A stretch of 28,357 nucleotides of DNA from Candidatus Hydrogenedentota bacterium (lineage in GTDB: Bacteria; UBA8481; J006), in contig RFFU01000014.1 in NCBI GenBank assembly GCA_003697085.1, positions 1-28,357 of the forward strand, written 5' to 3'. The number at the start of each line of letters is the position of its first letter. Within the stretch, counting starts at the first letter, position 1. Made by a program: the position numbers and the translations under genes. The notes beneath the pieces were generated by a model. The model searched no databases. It saw only the letters and a list, made by a program, of their open reading frames with translations, and was not told the DNA's origin. Of the stretch, positions 1 through 7,804 are shown one piece after another.

Positions 1-971
1 GAAGCGAAGGCGTAAAAGGCTCCCTGAGGCGGCGCGATTTCGAAACCGATTCTTTCGAGCGCATCGCGGACGATTCGGCGCCGACGGGCGTAATCGCGCT
101 TCATCTCGGCCACGGCACGTTTTCCCGATTGGAGCGCCTCGCAGGCCGCCATTTGAGAAACAATCGACGGGCAGAGGATCGTGTACTGATGAATCTTTGT
201 CATCGCTGCGATCAGCGGTGCCGGCCCACAGGCATAACCGATCCGCCAGCCGGTCATGGCGTGTCCTTTCGAGAATCCATTGAGCAGAAGCGTGGCTGGT
301 TTTGCCCTCGGCAAAGACGGGAAAGAAGTGTGTTTGAAATCGTAGGTCAGATCGCCGTAGATTTCGTCGGAGATGCAAAGAATCTTGTGCCGGAGAAGAA
401 CGTTCTTAAGCGCGTTGAGTTCCTTGCGCGTGTAGGTGACTCCGGTCGGATTGTTGGGGTAGTTGAGAAGCAACGCCTTGGTTCGCGGTCTGATCGCCTT
501 TTCCAAGGTTTTTGGAGTCAAACGGAAGCCGTCTTTCTCGGTGTCGATGAAGACGGGAATTCCGCCGGCCAATTCGACCGTCGGACCATAGGAGACGTAC
601 GAGGGGAGAGGGATGAGAACGCGGTCTCCGGGGTCGAGCAACGCGCGCATCGCTAAATCCACCGCCTCGCTGACGCCCACCGTAATCAGAATCTCCTCCT
701 CGGGATCGTATGAGACTCCGGTCTCCTTTTGAATATGACGGGCTATGTAGAGCCGCAGCTTCATAAGCCCCTTGTTGGATGTGTAAGACGTATAGCCCTG
801 TTCAATGGCCGTGATCCCCGCTTCTCGGATCACCCAGGGAGTGACGTGGTCCGGCTCGCCGACACCGAGTGAGATGACGTCTTTCATTCCGAGGACGAGG
901 TCGAAGAAGACGCGGATCCCGGAGGGCTTCATTTCGCGAACTTTTTTGGCGATCATCGATTCGGTCTTCAT
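1..971 (-). CDS. Class I/II pyridoxal-phosphate aminotransferase, 3' end cut by window edge
   Basis: A PLP-dependent aminotransferase of the aspartate/aromatic fold, transferring amino groups between an amino acid and a 2-oxo acid in the cytoplasm; the substrate cannot be read from the sequence. About 323 residues are visible and the C-terminus runs off the window. From the start at 971 one sees the substrate-loop motif SLGVGEPD (about 34-41), NNPTG (173-177), SDEIYGDL with the PLP-ring Asp near 202, and NGFSKGHAMTGWRIGY with the Schiff-base Lys near 235 and the phosphate Arg near 243. The start at 971 is preferred because AAAGGA lies 11-16 bases upstream and the protein then begins just before the typical KPSGIRVFFDL segment. 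An in-frame ATG at 1001 is the alternative. It lies just downstream of an Lrp/AsnC gene on the same strand, a common pairing suggesting amino-acid responsive control. Confidence 0.9.
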   Translation of the reverse strand, partial: MKTESMIAKKVREMKPSGIRVFFDLVLGMKDVISLGVGEPDHVTPWVIREAGITAIEQGYTSYTSNKGLMKLRLYIARHIQKETGVSYDPEEEILITVGVSEAVDLAMRALLDPGDRVLIPLPSYVSYGPTVELAGGIPVFIDTEKDGFRLTPKTLEKAIRPRTKALLLNYPNNPTGVTYTRKELNALKNVLLRHKILCISDEIYGDLTYDFKHTSFPSLPRAKPATLLLNGFSKGHAMTGWRIGYACGPAPLIAAMTKIHQYTILCPSIVSQMAACEALQSGKRAVAEMKRDYARRRRIVRDALERIGFEIAPPQGAFYAFA

Positions 972-1022
972 GGCCGTGGGAATTCCTTTCTTACGGGGCA
1001 TGCCATCGATCGGGGGCGTGGA

Positions 1023-1508
1023 TCAATAGGAGATCGCGATCCGCTTGTCGTCTTCGCGCCCCTTCATGATGACGTTGTCTTCCTTGTACGTCTTGAGGAA
1101 GAAGTGAGTGACGGTCTTGTTGACGTTCTTGAGCGGAGCGAGTTTTTCATGGACGAAGGTCGTGACGGTGTGAAGGTCGGGACCTTCGACGACGACGAGA
1201 AGATCGTAGGCGCCGGAGAGGAGGTAACAACTTTTGACCTCGGGATACCGGTAAATCCGCTCGGCGACCTTGTCGAAGCCGAGATCCTTTTCCGGAGAGA
1301 CGCTGACCTCGATCAGCGCCTTGACGGAGGAACCGGCCTGTTTGTGAAGTTCATCATTGATGATGGCCTTGTAGCCGAGGATGATGCCCTTCTTTTCGAA
1401 TTGACGGATGGCGCGCTTCACGTCCGCGGGGTTGCGTCCCAGCATCCGGGCGATCTCTTCGGGGGTGGTCCGCGCATCCTTCTCGAGAATCTCCAGAATT
1501 TCATCCAT
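1023..1508 (-). CDS. Lrp/AsnC family transcriptional regulator
   Basis: A 161-residue DNA-binding regulator of the leucine-responsive (Lrp/AsnC) family. Residues 1-55 form the winged helix-turn-helix (EEIARMLG, then the recognition segment around DVKRAIRQFEKKGII). The second half is an AsnC-type RAM ligand-binding domain with the pattern VKSCYLLSGAYDLLVVVEG. Members form octamers and sense amino acids. Length is normal for the family, although the N-terminal HTH starts almost at residue 1. The start at 1508 is supported by TAGGAGAA just upstream. Its stop lies 21 bases before the aminotransferase ATG at 1001 (51 before the preferred start), so the two are probably cotranscribed and the regulator likely acts on this operon; the target itself is inference. 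Confidence 0.92.
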   Translation of the reverse strand: MDEILEILEKDARTTPEEIARMLGRNPADVKRAIRQFEKKGIILGYKAIINDELHKQAGSSVKALIEVSVSPEKDLGFDKVAERIYRYPEVKSCYLLSGAYDLLVVVEGPDLHTVTTFVHEKLAPLKNVNKTVTHFFLKTYKEDNVIMKGREDDKRIAISY

Positions 1509-1564
1509 TGTTTTTCTCCTAAATCAACCTCGTGGGAGGTATTCCGATTTGTCGTCGCGCCTTT

Positions 1565-1584
1565 TTCGTTCGAGATTCAACGAA
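1565..1584. promoter_or_regulatory. Inverted repeat upstream of the Lrp-type gene, possible operator
   Basis: TTCGTT and AACGAA form a perfect 6+6 inverted repeat around an 8-base AT-balanced centre, 57-76 bases upstream of the regulator start. Lrp/AsnC proteins commonly autoregulate through dyads of this size. No clear -35/-10 pair was seen beside it, so the assignment is tentative. Confidence 0.3.
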
Positions 1585-1804
1585 ACGTCGCAACACCTTA
1601 TGAGCATCTTTATTCGCCAGGAGTATCTCCGAAAAAGAAGGCGACGACGTAAAAAAGTGTATGACCGTGAAGACAGGGCATCAAGTCGGAAAAAACGAAC
1701 GGAGGAATGAAATTTTTTCTTTACGAGACAGCGGGAGTCAGTTTCGTCGAGAGTGGGCTTGAAGCGGGGCAGGTGAAATTTCGGCCAGGGTCGAATTTCG
1801 GTAA

Positions 1805-2003
1805 GGAAGCCTTCCTGGAAGTGCAGGGATCTTGCCTGCTCCCATCATGTCATTCCGAGCCGCTCGCATTCGCTCGGGACAGCCTCCGCGAGGAATCCCC
1901 CGCTCTCGCCATCCTGTCCGCCCCCGGCAGTGCACGCGTCCTGCCTGCGGGAAGGACGCGCGGGTTCTCCCCCCCCCTGGGAGCGCAGGCATCTTGCCTG
2001 CAA
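1805..2003. repeat. Cluster of REP-like hairpins in the 1509-2184 spacer
   Basis: The 676-base spacer between the regulator and the tRNA holds no convincing gene. It contains palindromic units: GCAGGCA-TCT-TGCCTGC at 1985-2001 is a perfect 7-bp hairpin preceded by CTGGGAGC, a degenerate copy lies at 1823-1839, and GCGTCCT/AGGACGC (1936-1942 and 1953-1959) forms another stem. The segment 1852-1905 (CATTCCGAGC ... GAGGAATCC) resembles another class of dispersed bacterial repeat. Related units recur at 18529-18605 in this window. Translations across this area are G/R/P-rich frames in several registers, as expected of repeats and not of genes. Confidence 0.7.
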
Positions 2004-2068
2004 AAACGGGTTCGTAGAGGATCGCCTATCGGTTGTCCCGATTAATGCGGGGTTTTGCCCAGGAGTGA

Positions 2069-2100
2069 ACCGACACGATCGGAAGTGGACCGACACGATC
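2069..2100. repeat. 12-bp direct repeat
   Basis: ACCGACACGATC occurs at 2069-2080 and again at 2089-2100 (20-base period, intervening GGAAGTGG). It lies upstream of the tRNA promoter. It may be a remnant of a mobile-element end or a protein-binding site; nothing else identifies it. Confidence 0.5.
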
Positions 2101-2149
2101 CAGCAAGAGGTGCCCAATTTTCGGCGTGCACCTAAAGTGAGACCGGGGC

Positions 2150-2178
2150 TTGAAGCGCCACGAGGATTTTGGTATTTA
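2150..2178 (+). promoter_or_regulatory. Sigma70-type promoter of tRNA-Lys
   Basis: TTGAAG (2150-2155) and TATTTA (2173-2178) are separated by exactly 17 bases, and the mature tRNA begins 7 bases after the -10 box. A TTGAAG-17-TAGATT promoter of the same form precedes the outer-membrane gene at 18293. Confidence 0.6.
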
Positions 2179-2184
2179 ATATGT

Positions 2185-2260
<76 letters not shown>

Positions 2261-2300
2261 AAGGGATACAAAAAAGAAACATCTTCCAACCAGCCTAGGA

Positions 2301-2327
2301 GAAGAGAAAGCGGGCTCGAAGCCCCGC
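2301..2327 (-). terminator. Probable intrinsic terminator after purU
   Basis: Read on the minus strand, GCGGGGCTTCGAGCCCGC (2327-2310) forms a GC-rich stem-loop followed by the T-rich run TTTCTCTTC. It lies about 30 bases past the purU stop. A second hairpin without a T run, CCAGCC/GGCTGG, occurs at 2334-2349. Confidence 0.45.
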
Positions 2328-2355
2328 GAACGTCCAGCCCGGCGGCTGGCGAGGG

Positions 2356-3246
2356 TCACGTAAAGACGACGGTTCGATTTCCTTGCACGAAGACGCGGTC
2401 TTCCATCACAAGGCGCAAGGCACGCGCAAGCACGCTCCGCTCGATTTCCCGCCCGGCTCGGGTCATCTCTTCGACATCGAGAACTCTTTCGACCGGAATT
2501 ACGTCCTGAACAATGATCGGACCTTCGTCAAGCGACGGGGTGACGAAATGGGCCGTGGCACCGATGACTTTGACTCCGCGTTCAAAGGCTTGGTGATACG
2601 GACGGGCTCCCTGAAATGCCGGAAGAAACGAGTGGTGGATATTGAGAATGCGGTTTGGATAGCGTAAGACGAAATCCTTGGAGAGAACCCTCATATACTT
2701 CGCCAGGACGAGGTATTCCGGTTGCAGAGAGTCCAGTATTTCGAGAATACGACGTTCCGATTCCAGGTGGTTCTCCGGCGGCGTTGGAATGTAATGAAAG
2801 GGAATCTCGAATCGTCGGCAAAGTGGCTCAAGAATCCGGTGATTGCTGATGACGGCGAGAATGTCTCCCTTGAGATCGCCGAAAGAATGGCGAAGAAGGA
2901 GATCGCCCAAGCAGTGGTATTCCCTGGAGGCAAGGATGACGATTCGTTTTCTTCGAGGAAGGAGGACCGCGACTTCGGCCTGTGACGGAAGTGCCGATTG
3001 GAGCAAGGATTGGAGAGATGCGGTAACGGAGGAAGTAAAAACGGGCGTTGATGGCAGAGTGGGCTCCACACAGGTACGCATGAAAAATGTACGGCTCGAA
3101 GCAAGTACCGCTTCATGGTTTTCGATGATGTTGAGGTGGTTGTCGAAGAGGACTCCGGTGATCCTCCGGATCAGTCCTGGTTCATCCGGCGCGGTGACGC
3201 GGATGATGAGACACGGCCGGCGGGGGTCCGTTGTTGTTTCTTCCAT
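2356..3246 (-). CDS. purU: Formyltetrahydrofolate deformylase
   Basis: Hydrolyses 10-formyl-tetrahydrofolate to formate and tetrahydrofolate in the cytoplasm, balancing one-carbon pools and supplying formate. The 296-residue protein has an N-terminal ACT domain (about 12-90, with APDEPGLIRRITGVLF) and a formyltransferase-like catalytic domain (about 100-296). Catalytic residues are visible as N202 and H204 in NIHHSFLPAF and D240 in LDEGPII, and the family signature AFQGARPYHQAFERGVKVIGATAH is intact across 209-233. The start at 3246 is chosen because AAAGGAGT sits 4-5 bases upstream. A frame extension to 3309 is open but lacks a comparable site. Length matches the family (about 280-300). It is transcribed on the same strand as the small peptide gene upstream. 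Confidence 0.95.
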   Translation of the reverse strand: MEETTTDPRRPCLIIRVTAPDEPGLIRRITGVLFDNHLNIIENHEAVLASSRTFFMRTCVEPTLPSTPVFTSSVTASLQSLLQSALPSQAEVAVLLPRRKRIVILASREYHCLGDLLLRHSFGDLKGDILAVISNHRILEPLCRRFEIPFHYIPTPPENHLESERRILEILDSLQPEYLVLAKYMRVLSKDFVLRYPNRILNIHHSFLPAFQGARPYHQAFERGVKVIGATAHFVTPSLDEGPIIVQDVIPVERVLDVEEMTRAGREIERSVLARALRLVMEDRVFVQGNRTVVFT

Positions 3247-3384
3247 TTCGACTCCTTTCGAAACGCGTTTGGTTGGGTTGTCCGCAAGCGGCCCTGCTTC
3301 ATCCTCCATCCCTTGCTCCCATCGAACGCGGCCGTCCTGCCTCGATGAGCCGTCACTGGAAGAACGAAGGGCGGCAGCCGGCTC

Positions 3385-3567
3385 CTAACCTAAAATATCC
3401 CCGTATCTTGCTGTATCCGAGGAGATATTTCGGGTTTGTTGCGTTCTTGACCTAAAACGCCTGGTTTGTTTTTGATCGTCAATTTTGCTGCCTCCCTGAA
3501 CTTTTTTCAAATTTTCTGCCGAGAGTGTTTTCGCGTCTTTGTTTTCTTGTTGTTGTTCCTGCGACAT
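3385..3567 (-). CDS. Small peptide with double-glycine type leader, putative bacteriocin/RiPP-like precursor
   Basis: A 60-residue peptide. Residues 1-26 carry a hydrophilic start followed by KTLSAENLKKVQGG, which fits the pattern LS-x-E-x-L-x-x-V-x-GG of leaders cleaved by C39-peptidase ABC transporters. The predicted mature part (27-60) is rich in Arg, Gln, Ser, Thr and Asp, lacks Cys and hydrophobic stretches, and ends RYGDILG, so it is not a typical pore-forming bacteriocin. The start at 3567 has AAGGGAAG upstream and a possible promoter at 3605-3633. No transporter, peptidase, immunity gene or modifying enzyme is visible within the window, so the function is open. It could instead be an unrelated small protein whose leader match is accidental. 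Confidence 0.6.
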   Translation of the reverse strand: MSQEQQQENKDAKTLSAENLKKVQGGSKIDDQKQTRRFRSRTQQTRNISSDTARYGDILG

Positions 3568-3604
3568 TCTTGATCACTTCCCTTCTTGATTGACATACTA
3601 CTAA

Positions 3605-3633
3605 AAAATGTCCGGTTACCTTCGGCATGTCAA
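3605..3633 (-). promoter_or_regulatory. Possible promoter of the small peptide gene
   Basis: On the minus strand a perfect TTGACA (3633-3628) is followed after 17 bases by CATTTT (3610-3605), which keeps the A2 and T6 positions of a -10 box. The peptide start lies about 40 bases downstream. The -35 is excellent and the -10 is weak. Confidence 0.4.
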
Positions 3634-3985
3634 GGTGAAACATTTCACGACTGAGAGAAGTGGGCATTGACTCGAAAATTGAAGAGTTCTTCTTTTCATC
3701 TTTTGATTTCGGAAATGCGGCACCGGTCGTTCTTCCAAGGCGATCTTCTCTCGCATGTTGAATTTCAAGGGACGGCTCCGCTCCACGGGTTCAGGACTTG
3801 AGATGAAAAAGATCCTCCGCTGAAAGCGAGGAGCGACGAGAAGAAGCAAAGAGTCGAGGAGCCGATACCAAGGCACGAGAAAATCAGGGAAGGGGCGGAA
3901 GAGAGAAATCGGGAGGGCGGAAAAGAAACAATTGTATCGAAAACGAGACGGATAAGAGAGATGAAGTTTTGAAAAAAGGGAAGTT
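3634..3985. other. Gene-poor spacer between the divergent peptide gene and recA
   Basis: No gene can be supported here. A minus-strand frame of 126 codons (3616-3996) overlaps the peptide promoter, has no convincing ribosome site and shows no recognisable motif. The plus strand is purine-rich over 3830-3960. With 3568-3633 and 3986-4086 this forms a divergent regulatory region of about 520 bases. Confidence 0.5.
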
Positions 3986-3990
3986 GTCTT

Positions 3991-4006
3991 TGGCACGCAA
4001 TATGCT
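3991..4006 (+). promoter_or_regulatory. Sigma54-like promoter upstream of recA
   Basis: TGGCACG-N4-ATGCT matches the sigma54 (RpoN) consensus TGGCACG-N4-TTGCW at every position but one, with the GG and GC dinucleotides at the required spacing. It ends 80 bases before the recA ATG at 4087. A weaker sigma70 alternative, TTGGCA-17-TATTGA, overlaps it. Between it and the gene, CCGAATCG is repeated at 4032-4039 and 4058-4065. No LexA-type box was recognised. Confidence 0.45.
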
Positions 4007-4086
4007 ATTTCTTATTGAGACGGTGCTGTTGCCGAATCGGCCCCGGGCAGGGCACGTCCGAATCGTTGAGGGAAAGGAGCAAGGAT

Positions 4087-5526
4087 ATGGCGGTTTTTGG
4101 TGGAGGAAATGTCTCGAGGAATATGGCGGCAAGGAAGGGGGAGAGGAAGGAGCGTGGTGCGTTAGCGAGCGGAGGCGTAAGGAGTGAAAATGGAAATAGG
4201 GGTGACAAGGGGAGCGGGAGGGAGGGGAGTGGTTCCAATTCGAGGTCGAATGGGAGGGATGAGGCGCGGCGAAAGGCCCTCAAGGCTGCCGTGGACCAGA
4301 TCACGAAGGATTTCGGAAAAGGCGCGATTATGCTGTTGGGGGAGGGGCATCGAATGGATGTGGAGACGATGCCGACGGGTTTGATCGGTCTTGATTTGAT
4401 TCTTGGGGTCGGCGGTTTGCCTCGGGGGCGGGTGATCGAAGTTTTCGGGCCAGAATCGAGTGGGAAGACGACGTTATGTCTTCACGCGATTGCGGCCGCG
4501 CAACGTGAGGGAGGAACCGCGGCCTTTATCGATGCCGAACATGCCTTGGATCCTGTCTATGCTTCCCGATTGGGCGTCGATTTGAAGGAACTTTTGGTTT
4601 CGCAACCGGGTTGCGGTGAGGAAGCGTTGGAGATTACGGACGCGTTGGTACGCTCGGGAGCGGTGGATATGGTGGTGGTTGATTCGGTTGCGGCGCTTGT
4701 GCCGCGAGCCGAATTGGAAGGGGAGATGGGGGATTCTCATGTCGGACTGCAGGCGCGCTTGATGAGTCAAGCCTTGAGGAAATTGACGGCGACGGTATCC
4801 CGTTCCGGAACAATCTGTATCTTTATCAACCAGTTGCGGGAAAAGATCGGCGTGATGTTCGGTAATCCCGAGACGACCCCCGGCGGCCGCGCCTTGAAAT
4901 TCTATTCTTCCGTCCGGATCGATGTTCGTGGTGGCGAATGGATCAAGAATGGCTCGGAAGTCAGCGGGAAGAGAATGAAGGTCAAGGTAGTAAAGAACAA
5001 GGTAGCTCCTCCTTTCAAGACCGCCGTTTTCGATGTGATCTATGGCGAGGGAATTTCGAATGAAAGTTCCTTGATCGAATTGGGACTTCAACATCAGATA
5101 CTTCAAGCGCGAGGAGCGTGGATTCGTTGGGACGAGGAGCCTCTTGGTCAGGGGAGAGATCAAGCGAGAAAGTTTCTGATCGAGAACCCGGAAAAAGCAG
5201 CTCGTTTGGAAGAAATTCTTCGAAGCAGACTCTTCACGGTGGAAGCGGCGGGCCCGGATGAGGAAGCGTTGTTAACCCCGGCGGCAGGAGTCTCTACCAA
5301 AAGCAGGAAAATGGAAAATGGGAATGAAGAAACCAAAGCTCCAGTGAACGGAACACCAAACGGAAGTGGAGTCAAAGATGGGACCCGAAGAGGAGGCGGT
5401 CGTTTGCGCGAAGCAACAGCCTCGGCGGCGCCCCCTGTTCCCTCAACGCCGTCGTCCGCTGTATCAGATGGAATCGGTTCTCCAAGCCGACCGGTGGGGA
5501 AAAGGCGAATTCCGGTGGCCGTATAG
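4087..5526 (+). CDS. recA: Recombinase RecA with long N- and C-terminal extensions
   Basis: ATP-dependent strand-exchange protein for homologous recombination and SOS co-protease activity. The core spans about residues 60-383 of 479: Walker [10 protein letters not shown] (121-129), Walker B region [10 protein letters not shown] (195-204), L1 around [21 protein letters not shown], and L2 in [21 protein letters not shown] (248-268). Normal RecA has about 330-350 residues. Here about 58 Gly/Arg/Ser/Asn-rich residues precede the core and about 96 low-complexity Pro/Ser/Thr/Gly/Arg residues follow it, the latter in place of the usual acidic tail. The motif usually SQPDTGEQALEI reads [12 protein letters not shown], with Gly and Cys replacing Asp and Thr. 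AAAGGAG 9 bases before the ATG supports the start. An open frame back to 4015 lacks such a site. Confidence 0.95.
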   Translation: MAVFGGGNVSRNMAARKGERKERGALASGGVRSENGNRGDKGSGREGSGSNSRSNGRDEARRKALKAAVDQITKDFGKGAIMLLGEGHRMDVETMPTGLIGLDLILGVGGLPRGRVIEVFGPESSGKTTLCLHAIAAAQREGGTAAFIDAEHALDPVYASRLGVDLKELLVSQPGCGEEALEITDALVRSGAVDMVVVDSVAALVPRAELEGEMGDSHVGLQARLMSQALRKLTATVSRSGTICIFINQLREKIGVMFGNPETTPGGRALKFYSSVRIDVRGGEWIKNGSEVSGKRMKVKVVKNKVAPPFKTAVFDVIYGEGISNESSLIELGLQHQILQARGAWIRWDEEPLGQGRDQARKFLIENPEKAARLEEILRSRLFTVEAAGPDEEALLTPAAGVSTKSRKMENGNEETKAPVNGTPNGSGVKDGTRRGGGRLREATASAAPPVPSTPSSAVSDGIGSPSRPVGKRRIPVAV

Positions 5527-5874
5527 AGTTTTCATTGGCGGGAAGGTATACCTTTGAAGTAAGAATTACGCTGTTGTGTGAGTGGGGACGACCGAAGAAT
5601 AGTGAGAAAGAGAAAGGTGATTTCCGTGATGGAGTGATTGCTATAGTAAGAGTGTTTTTTCGACCCGCAACGAGGAAGTCATTTGCAGATGCGGAGTAAG
5701 GAAAGAGAAGAAAAAATCGTCTCCATCTATTGTTCCTTGTTATTCGGGGTGTTCCGTGGAGTTCTGTTCATTCCGGGCTTCTTTTTTCCGGGAGTTTCGG
5801 GGACCTTTCTTCCGCACGCTGTGGAAAAACAACAAAAAATTCCTGGAATTCCGAAATGAAAGAGGCCGATAGGC
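5527..5874. other. Spacer downstream of recA without recognisable gene
   Basis: About 350 bases hold no supported gene. AAGGTATACCTT, a perfect 12-bp palindrome, lies just after the recA stop (about 5545-5557). No hairpin with a T run that would clearly terminate recA was found. Confidence 0.5.
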
Positions 5875-5880
5875 TATAAT
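5875..5880 (+). promoter_or_regulatory. Consensus -10 box before the 5901 lipoprotein gene
   Basis: A perfect TATAAT precedes the ribosome site AGGAGAAGG and the ATG at 5901. No good -35 lies 16-18 bases upstream (the nearest, TTCCGA, is at 20 bases), so the promoter may need an activator. If transcription begins about 7 bases after the box, the ATG at 5883 would be excluded as a start. Confidence 0.45.
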
Positions 5881-5900
5881 ATATGGTAGGAGAAGGAAAT

Positions 5901-6785
5901 ATGGTGCGATGCGGGTTGCGAAAGGGCGCGAGCGGCGACCGGTTCGGAAGACACCGTAGTCGCTGGGAGCTCCATTCAGCCTGGCAGGCCGGTGGTCGAA
6001 AGGCCGGGAGGTCCGGCCGTTGTCTTCTCGGGTTCCTTCTTCTCTTCTCTTTCATTCCACTTCTTTTCGGCTGTTCGGGGACCAAGAACGCGGTGGTCGA
6101 GACGCCTCCCGTTCCGGAGCACGTGGAATCGATTCTGATCAATCCTCCAGAGGACTATTCCGCACAGGTCGTGCGAGAGTATCTCGATGGAAAAGAATAT
6201 GGAATCGTGGCTGAGTATTTTCGGCCGGGAGTGTCGCGGAACCCTGTGACACCGCGCCTTCTGACCCGCGCGGTGAAGAGGTTGGGGAAGGATGTGGCCG
6301 CGCTGAGGTCTCCTACGGTCGGAGAATTAGTGGACAATTACGAGGAGGACATCGAACGGTTGGTACGGCGGTATTCCCGGGTGGAGGGCGTTGTGGCGAA
6401 GGCGGGAATCGATCGTGAAGAGGCTCGTATTGGATTGGGAGCGACAGCCGCGGCCGCCGTAACGACGGTCGGGGCGGTTCACCTTCTCAAACCGCAAGCC
6501 TCTTTCCGGCGGCCTTTCGGACTCGATCTTGAAGTCGGTTATGATGTGAGCCGGATCGACGATCCTCGCATTCTTGTGGGGTACGACGAGAACATCGCTT
6601 TTCTTCTCGGGAAACACGGATTGGGAGGGAAGATTCGCGGAAAGAACGCCGTGTACCTCGCTAACATCGATGTGAAGGACCGCGAAGCGTGGGCCAATAT
6701 GCAAATGGCAAACGGTGTTGTTTTCGGTTCTCGCCTTTCCTATGACCAGGAATCGGTGAAAGGATATGTGCAACTGCCGTTTTGA
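5901..6785 (+). CDS. Putative lipoprotein of unknown function
   Basis: A 294-residue protein not recognised as a known family. An unusually long basic N-region (1-40) precedes a hydrophobic segment (about 41-57) and lipobox LLFGC, with the lipidated Cys at 58, so the mature part should be anchored in a membrane facing the periplasm. A short Ala/Val/Gly hydrophobic patch (GATAAAAVTTVGAVHLL) lies near the middle. The C-terminal half, containing RPFGLDLEVGYDVSRID and ending YVQLPF, alternates charged and hydrophobic residues as beta-structure would. The start at 5901 is preferred over 5883 because AGGAGAAGG sits just before it. A short hairpin CGCGG-TGTTT-CCGCG (6791-6805) follows the stop but has no T run. 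Confidence 0.75.
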   Translation: MVRCGLRKGASGDRFGRHRSRWELHSAWQAGGRKAGRSGRCLLGFLLLFSFIPLLFGCSGTKNAVVETPPVPEHVESILINPPEDYSAQVVREYLDGKEYGIVAEYFRPGVSRNPVTPRLLTRAVKRLGKDVAALRSPTVGELVDNYEEDIERLVRRYSRVEGVVAKAGIDREEARIGLGATAAAAVTTVGAVHLLKPQASFRRPFGLDLEVGYDVSRIDDPRILVGYDENIAFLLGKHGLGGKIRGKNAVYLANIDVKDREAWANMQMANGVVFGSRLSYDQESVKGYVQLPF

Positions 6786-6834
6786 TTTCCCGCGGTGTTT
6801 CCGCGCCGATACAAGGAAAAGTCGTGCGGAGGAA

Positions 6835-6864
6835 TTGACAGGCGACGAAACGGGGGCGTAAACT
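6835..6864 (+). promoter_or_regulatory. Sigma70 promoter of the HU/IHF gene
   Basis: TTGACA (6835-6840), an 18-base spacer and TAAACT (6859-6864) lie about 85 bases before the start at 6949. The -35 is perfect and the -10 keeps four of six consensus positions. Confidence 0.55.
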
Positions 6865-6948
6865 TCGAAAAGATAGTTGCTTTGACGTGAGAGGAAAGGG
6901 CGGCTCAATACGGGGGCGGCTTATCGATGGAGGGAAGGAGCGGAGAAG

Positions 6949-7269
6949 ATGAACAAGGCGAGACTGGTGGACCACGTCAGGGAGAAGACGGGATTGCCGC
7001 GCGAGGCAGCGAAAAAAGCGGTGGAAAAGTTCATCGATACCATCAAAGACAGCCTTCGGCGGGGGGAAGAGGTTCATATCGTTGGATTCGGGACGTTCAA
7101 GGTTGTTAACCGTCGGCCTCGGCGTGGGAGAAATCCAAGATCGGGAGAGGTAATCCAGGTACAAGCAAAGCGCGCTGTAAGGTTCCTTCCGGGAAAAGAC
7201 TTCCGACAACGCATCGCCGCTTCTCGTCCTTTGGAAGAGGAGCCGAATGATTCTGCACCAAAGGATTAA
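6949..7269 (+). CDS. HU/IHF family nucleoid DNA-binding protein
   Basis: A 106-residue histone-like protein that bends DNA as a dimer. The N-terminal helices (MNKARLVDHVREKTGL ... VEKFIDTIKDSL) are followed by the signature EEVHIVGFGTFKVVNRRPR and the beta-arm motif RRGRNPRSGEVIQVQAKRAVRF, where the Pro in RNP is the residue that intercalates into DNA. KTGLPREAAKKAVEKF resembles IHF-alpha more than HU, but the assignment between them is uncertain. A 13-residue acidic tail extends beyond the usual 90-95 residue length. GGAAGGAG precedes the ATG. The gene for a MerR-type regulator follows 93 bases later; an ihf-merR order is common in several proteobacterial groups, there usually after pheT, which is absent here. 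Confidence 0.95.
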   Translation: MNKARLVDHVREKTGLPREAAKKAVEKFIDTIKDSLRRGEEVHIVGFGTFKVVNRRPRRGRNPRSGEVIQVQAKRAVRFLPGKDFRQRIAASRPLEEEPNDSAPKD

Positions 7270-7362
7270 TCTTCGGAAAAACTCGAATTTGGGACTGCCG
7301 TAATCCTTGACCTGCCGAAAAAAACCGATGACCGAGGGGAAGGAAGTTTCGTAGACGACATT

Positions 7363-7731
7363 ATGACCGAGAAGAAAAAGAAACTTTATTTTACAATCGG
7401 CGAAGTTGCGCGAATCCTCGGACTCAAACCGCACGTTTTGAGGTATTGGGAGGAGGAATTTCCAAGCCTAAATCCGCGGAAGGACGATGCCGGGCGTAGA
7501 GTCTATCGCCGCAGGGATATTGAGGAGATCATCAGAATTCGCGAACTGTTATACGAGAGGAAATTTACAATCGCGGGGGCCAGAAGGGTTCTTTTGGGAG
7601 TTAAGCGTTCGAATGGAAAGAAGCGGGGAGCCGACAGCGAACCGGAAAAGGGAGGCGATGCCCTGGGACTTCGACGCGAGGAATTGAAGCGCGATCTGGA
7701 ATTCGTCCTGGCTCTCTTGCGGGAACGCTGA
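7363..7731 (+). CDS. MerR-type HTH regulator
   Basis: A 122-residue DNA-binding protein. Residues 8-75 are a MerR winged helix-turn-helix: YFTIGEVARILGLKPHVLRYWEEEF with the recognition helix, then RRVYRRRDIEEIIRIRELLYERKFTIAGARRVL. The C-terminal part is a short Lys/Glu-rich linker and a single predicted helix (LRREELKRDLEFVLALLRER) that could form the dimerisation coiled coil. No metal- or ligand-binding Cys is present, so it is not a metal-sensing MerR. No strong ribosome site precedes the ATG (GGGGAAGGAAG lies about 16 bases upstream). The target is unknown. Confidence 0.9.
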   Translation: MTEKKKKLYFTIGEVARILGLKPHVLRYWEEEFPSLNPRKDDAGRRVYRRRDIEEIIRIRELLYERKFTIAGARRVLLGVKRSNGKKRGADSEPEKGGDALGLRREELKRDLEFVLALLRER

Positions 7732-7804
7732 ACGAACGAAAAAGAAAGTACTTCTGATGTTCTGATTTCTCGTTTCTTCTTTTTCCTTTTTTTTGGTTCC
7801 TCCC

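Noticed and set aside
3616-3996. 126-codon minus-strand frame between the peptide gene and recA
   Set aside because: Begins inside the sigma54-like site, ends inside the peptide promoter, has no good ribosome site and shows no family motif; composition looks like the complement of a purine-rich spacer.
4087-5526. Intein or fusion domain in RecA explaining its length
   Set aside because: The core is colinear with ordinary RecA without an internal insertion; all extra length is at the two ends and is low complexity.
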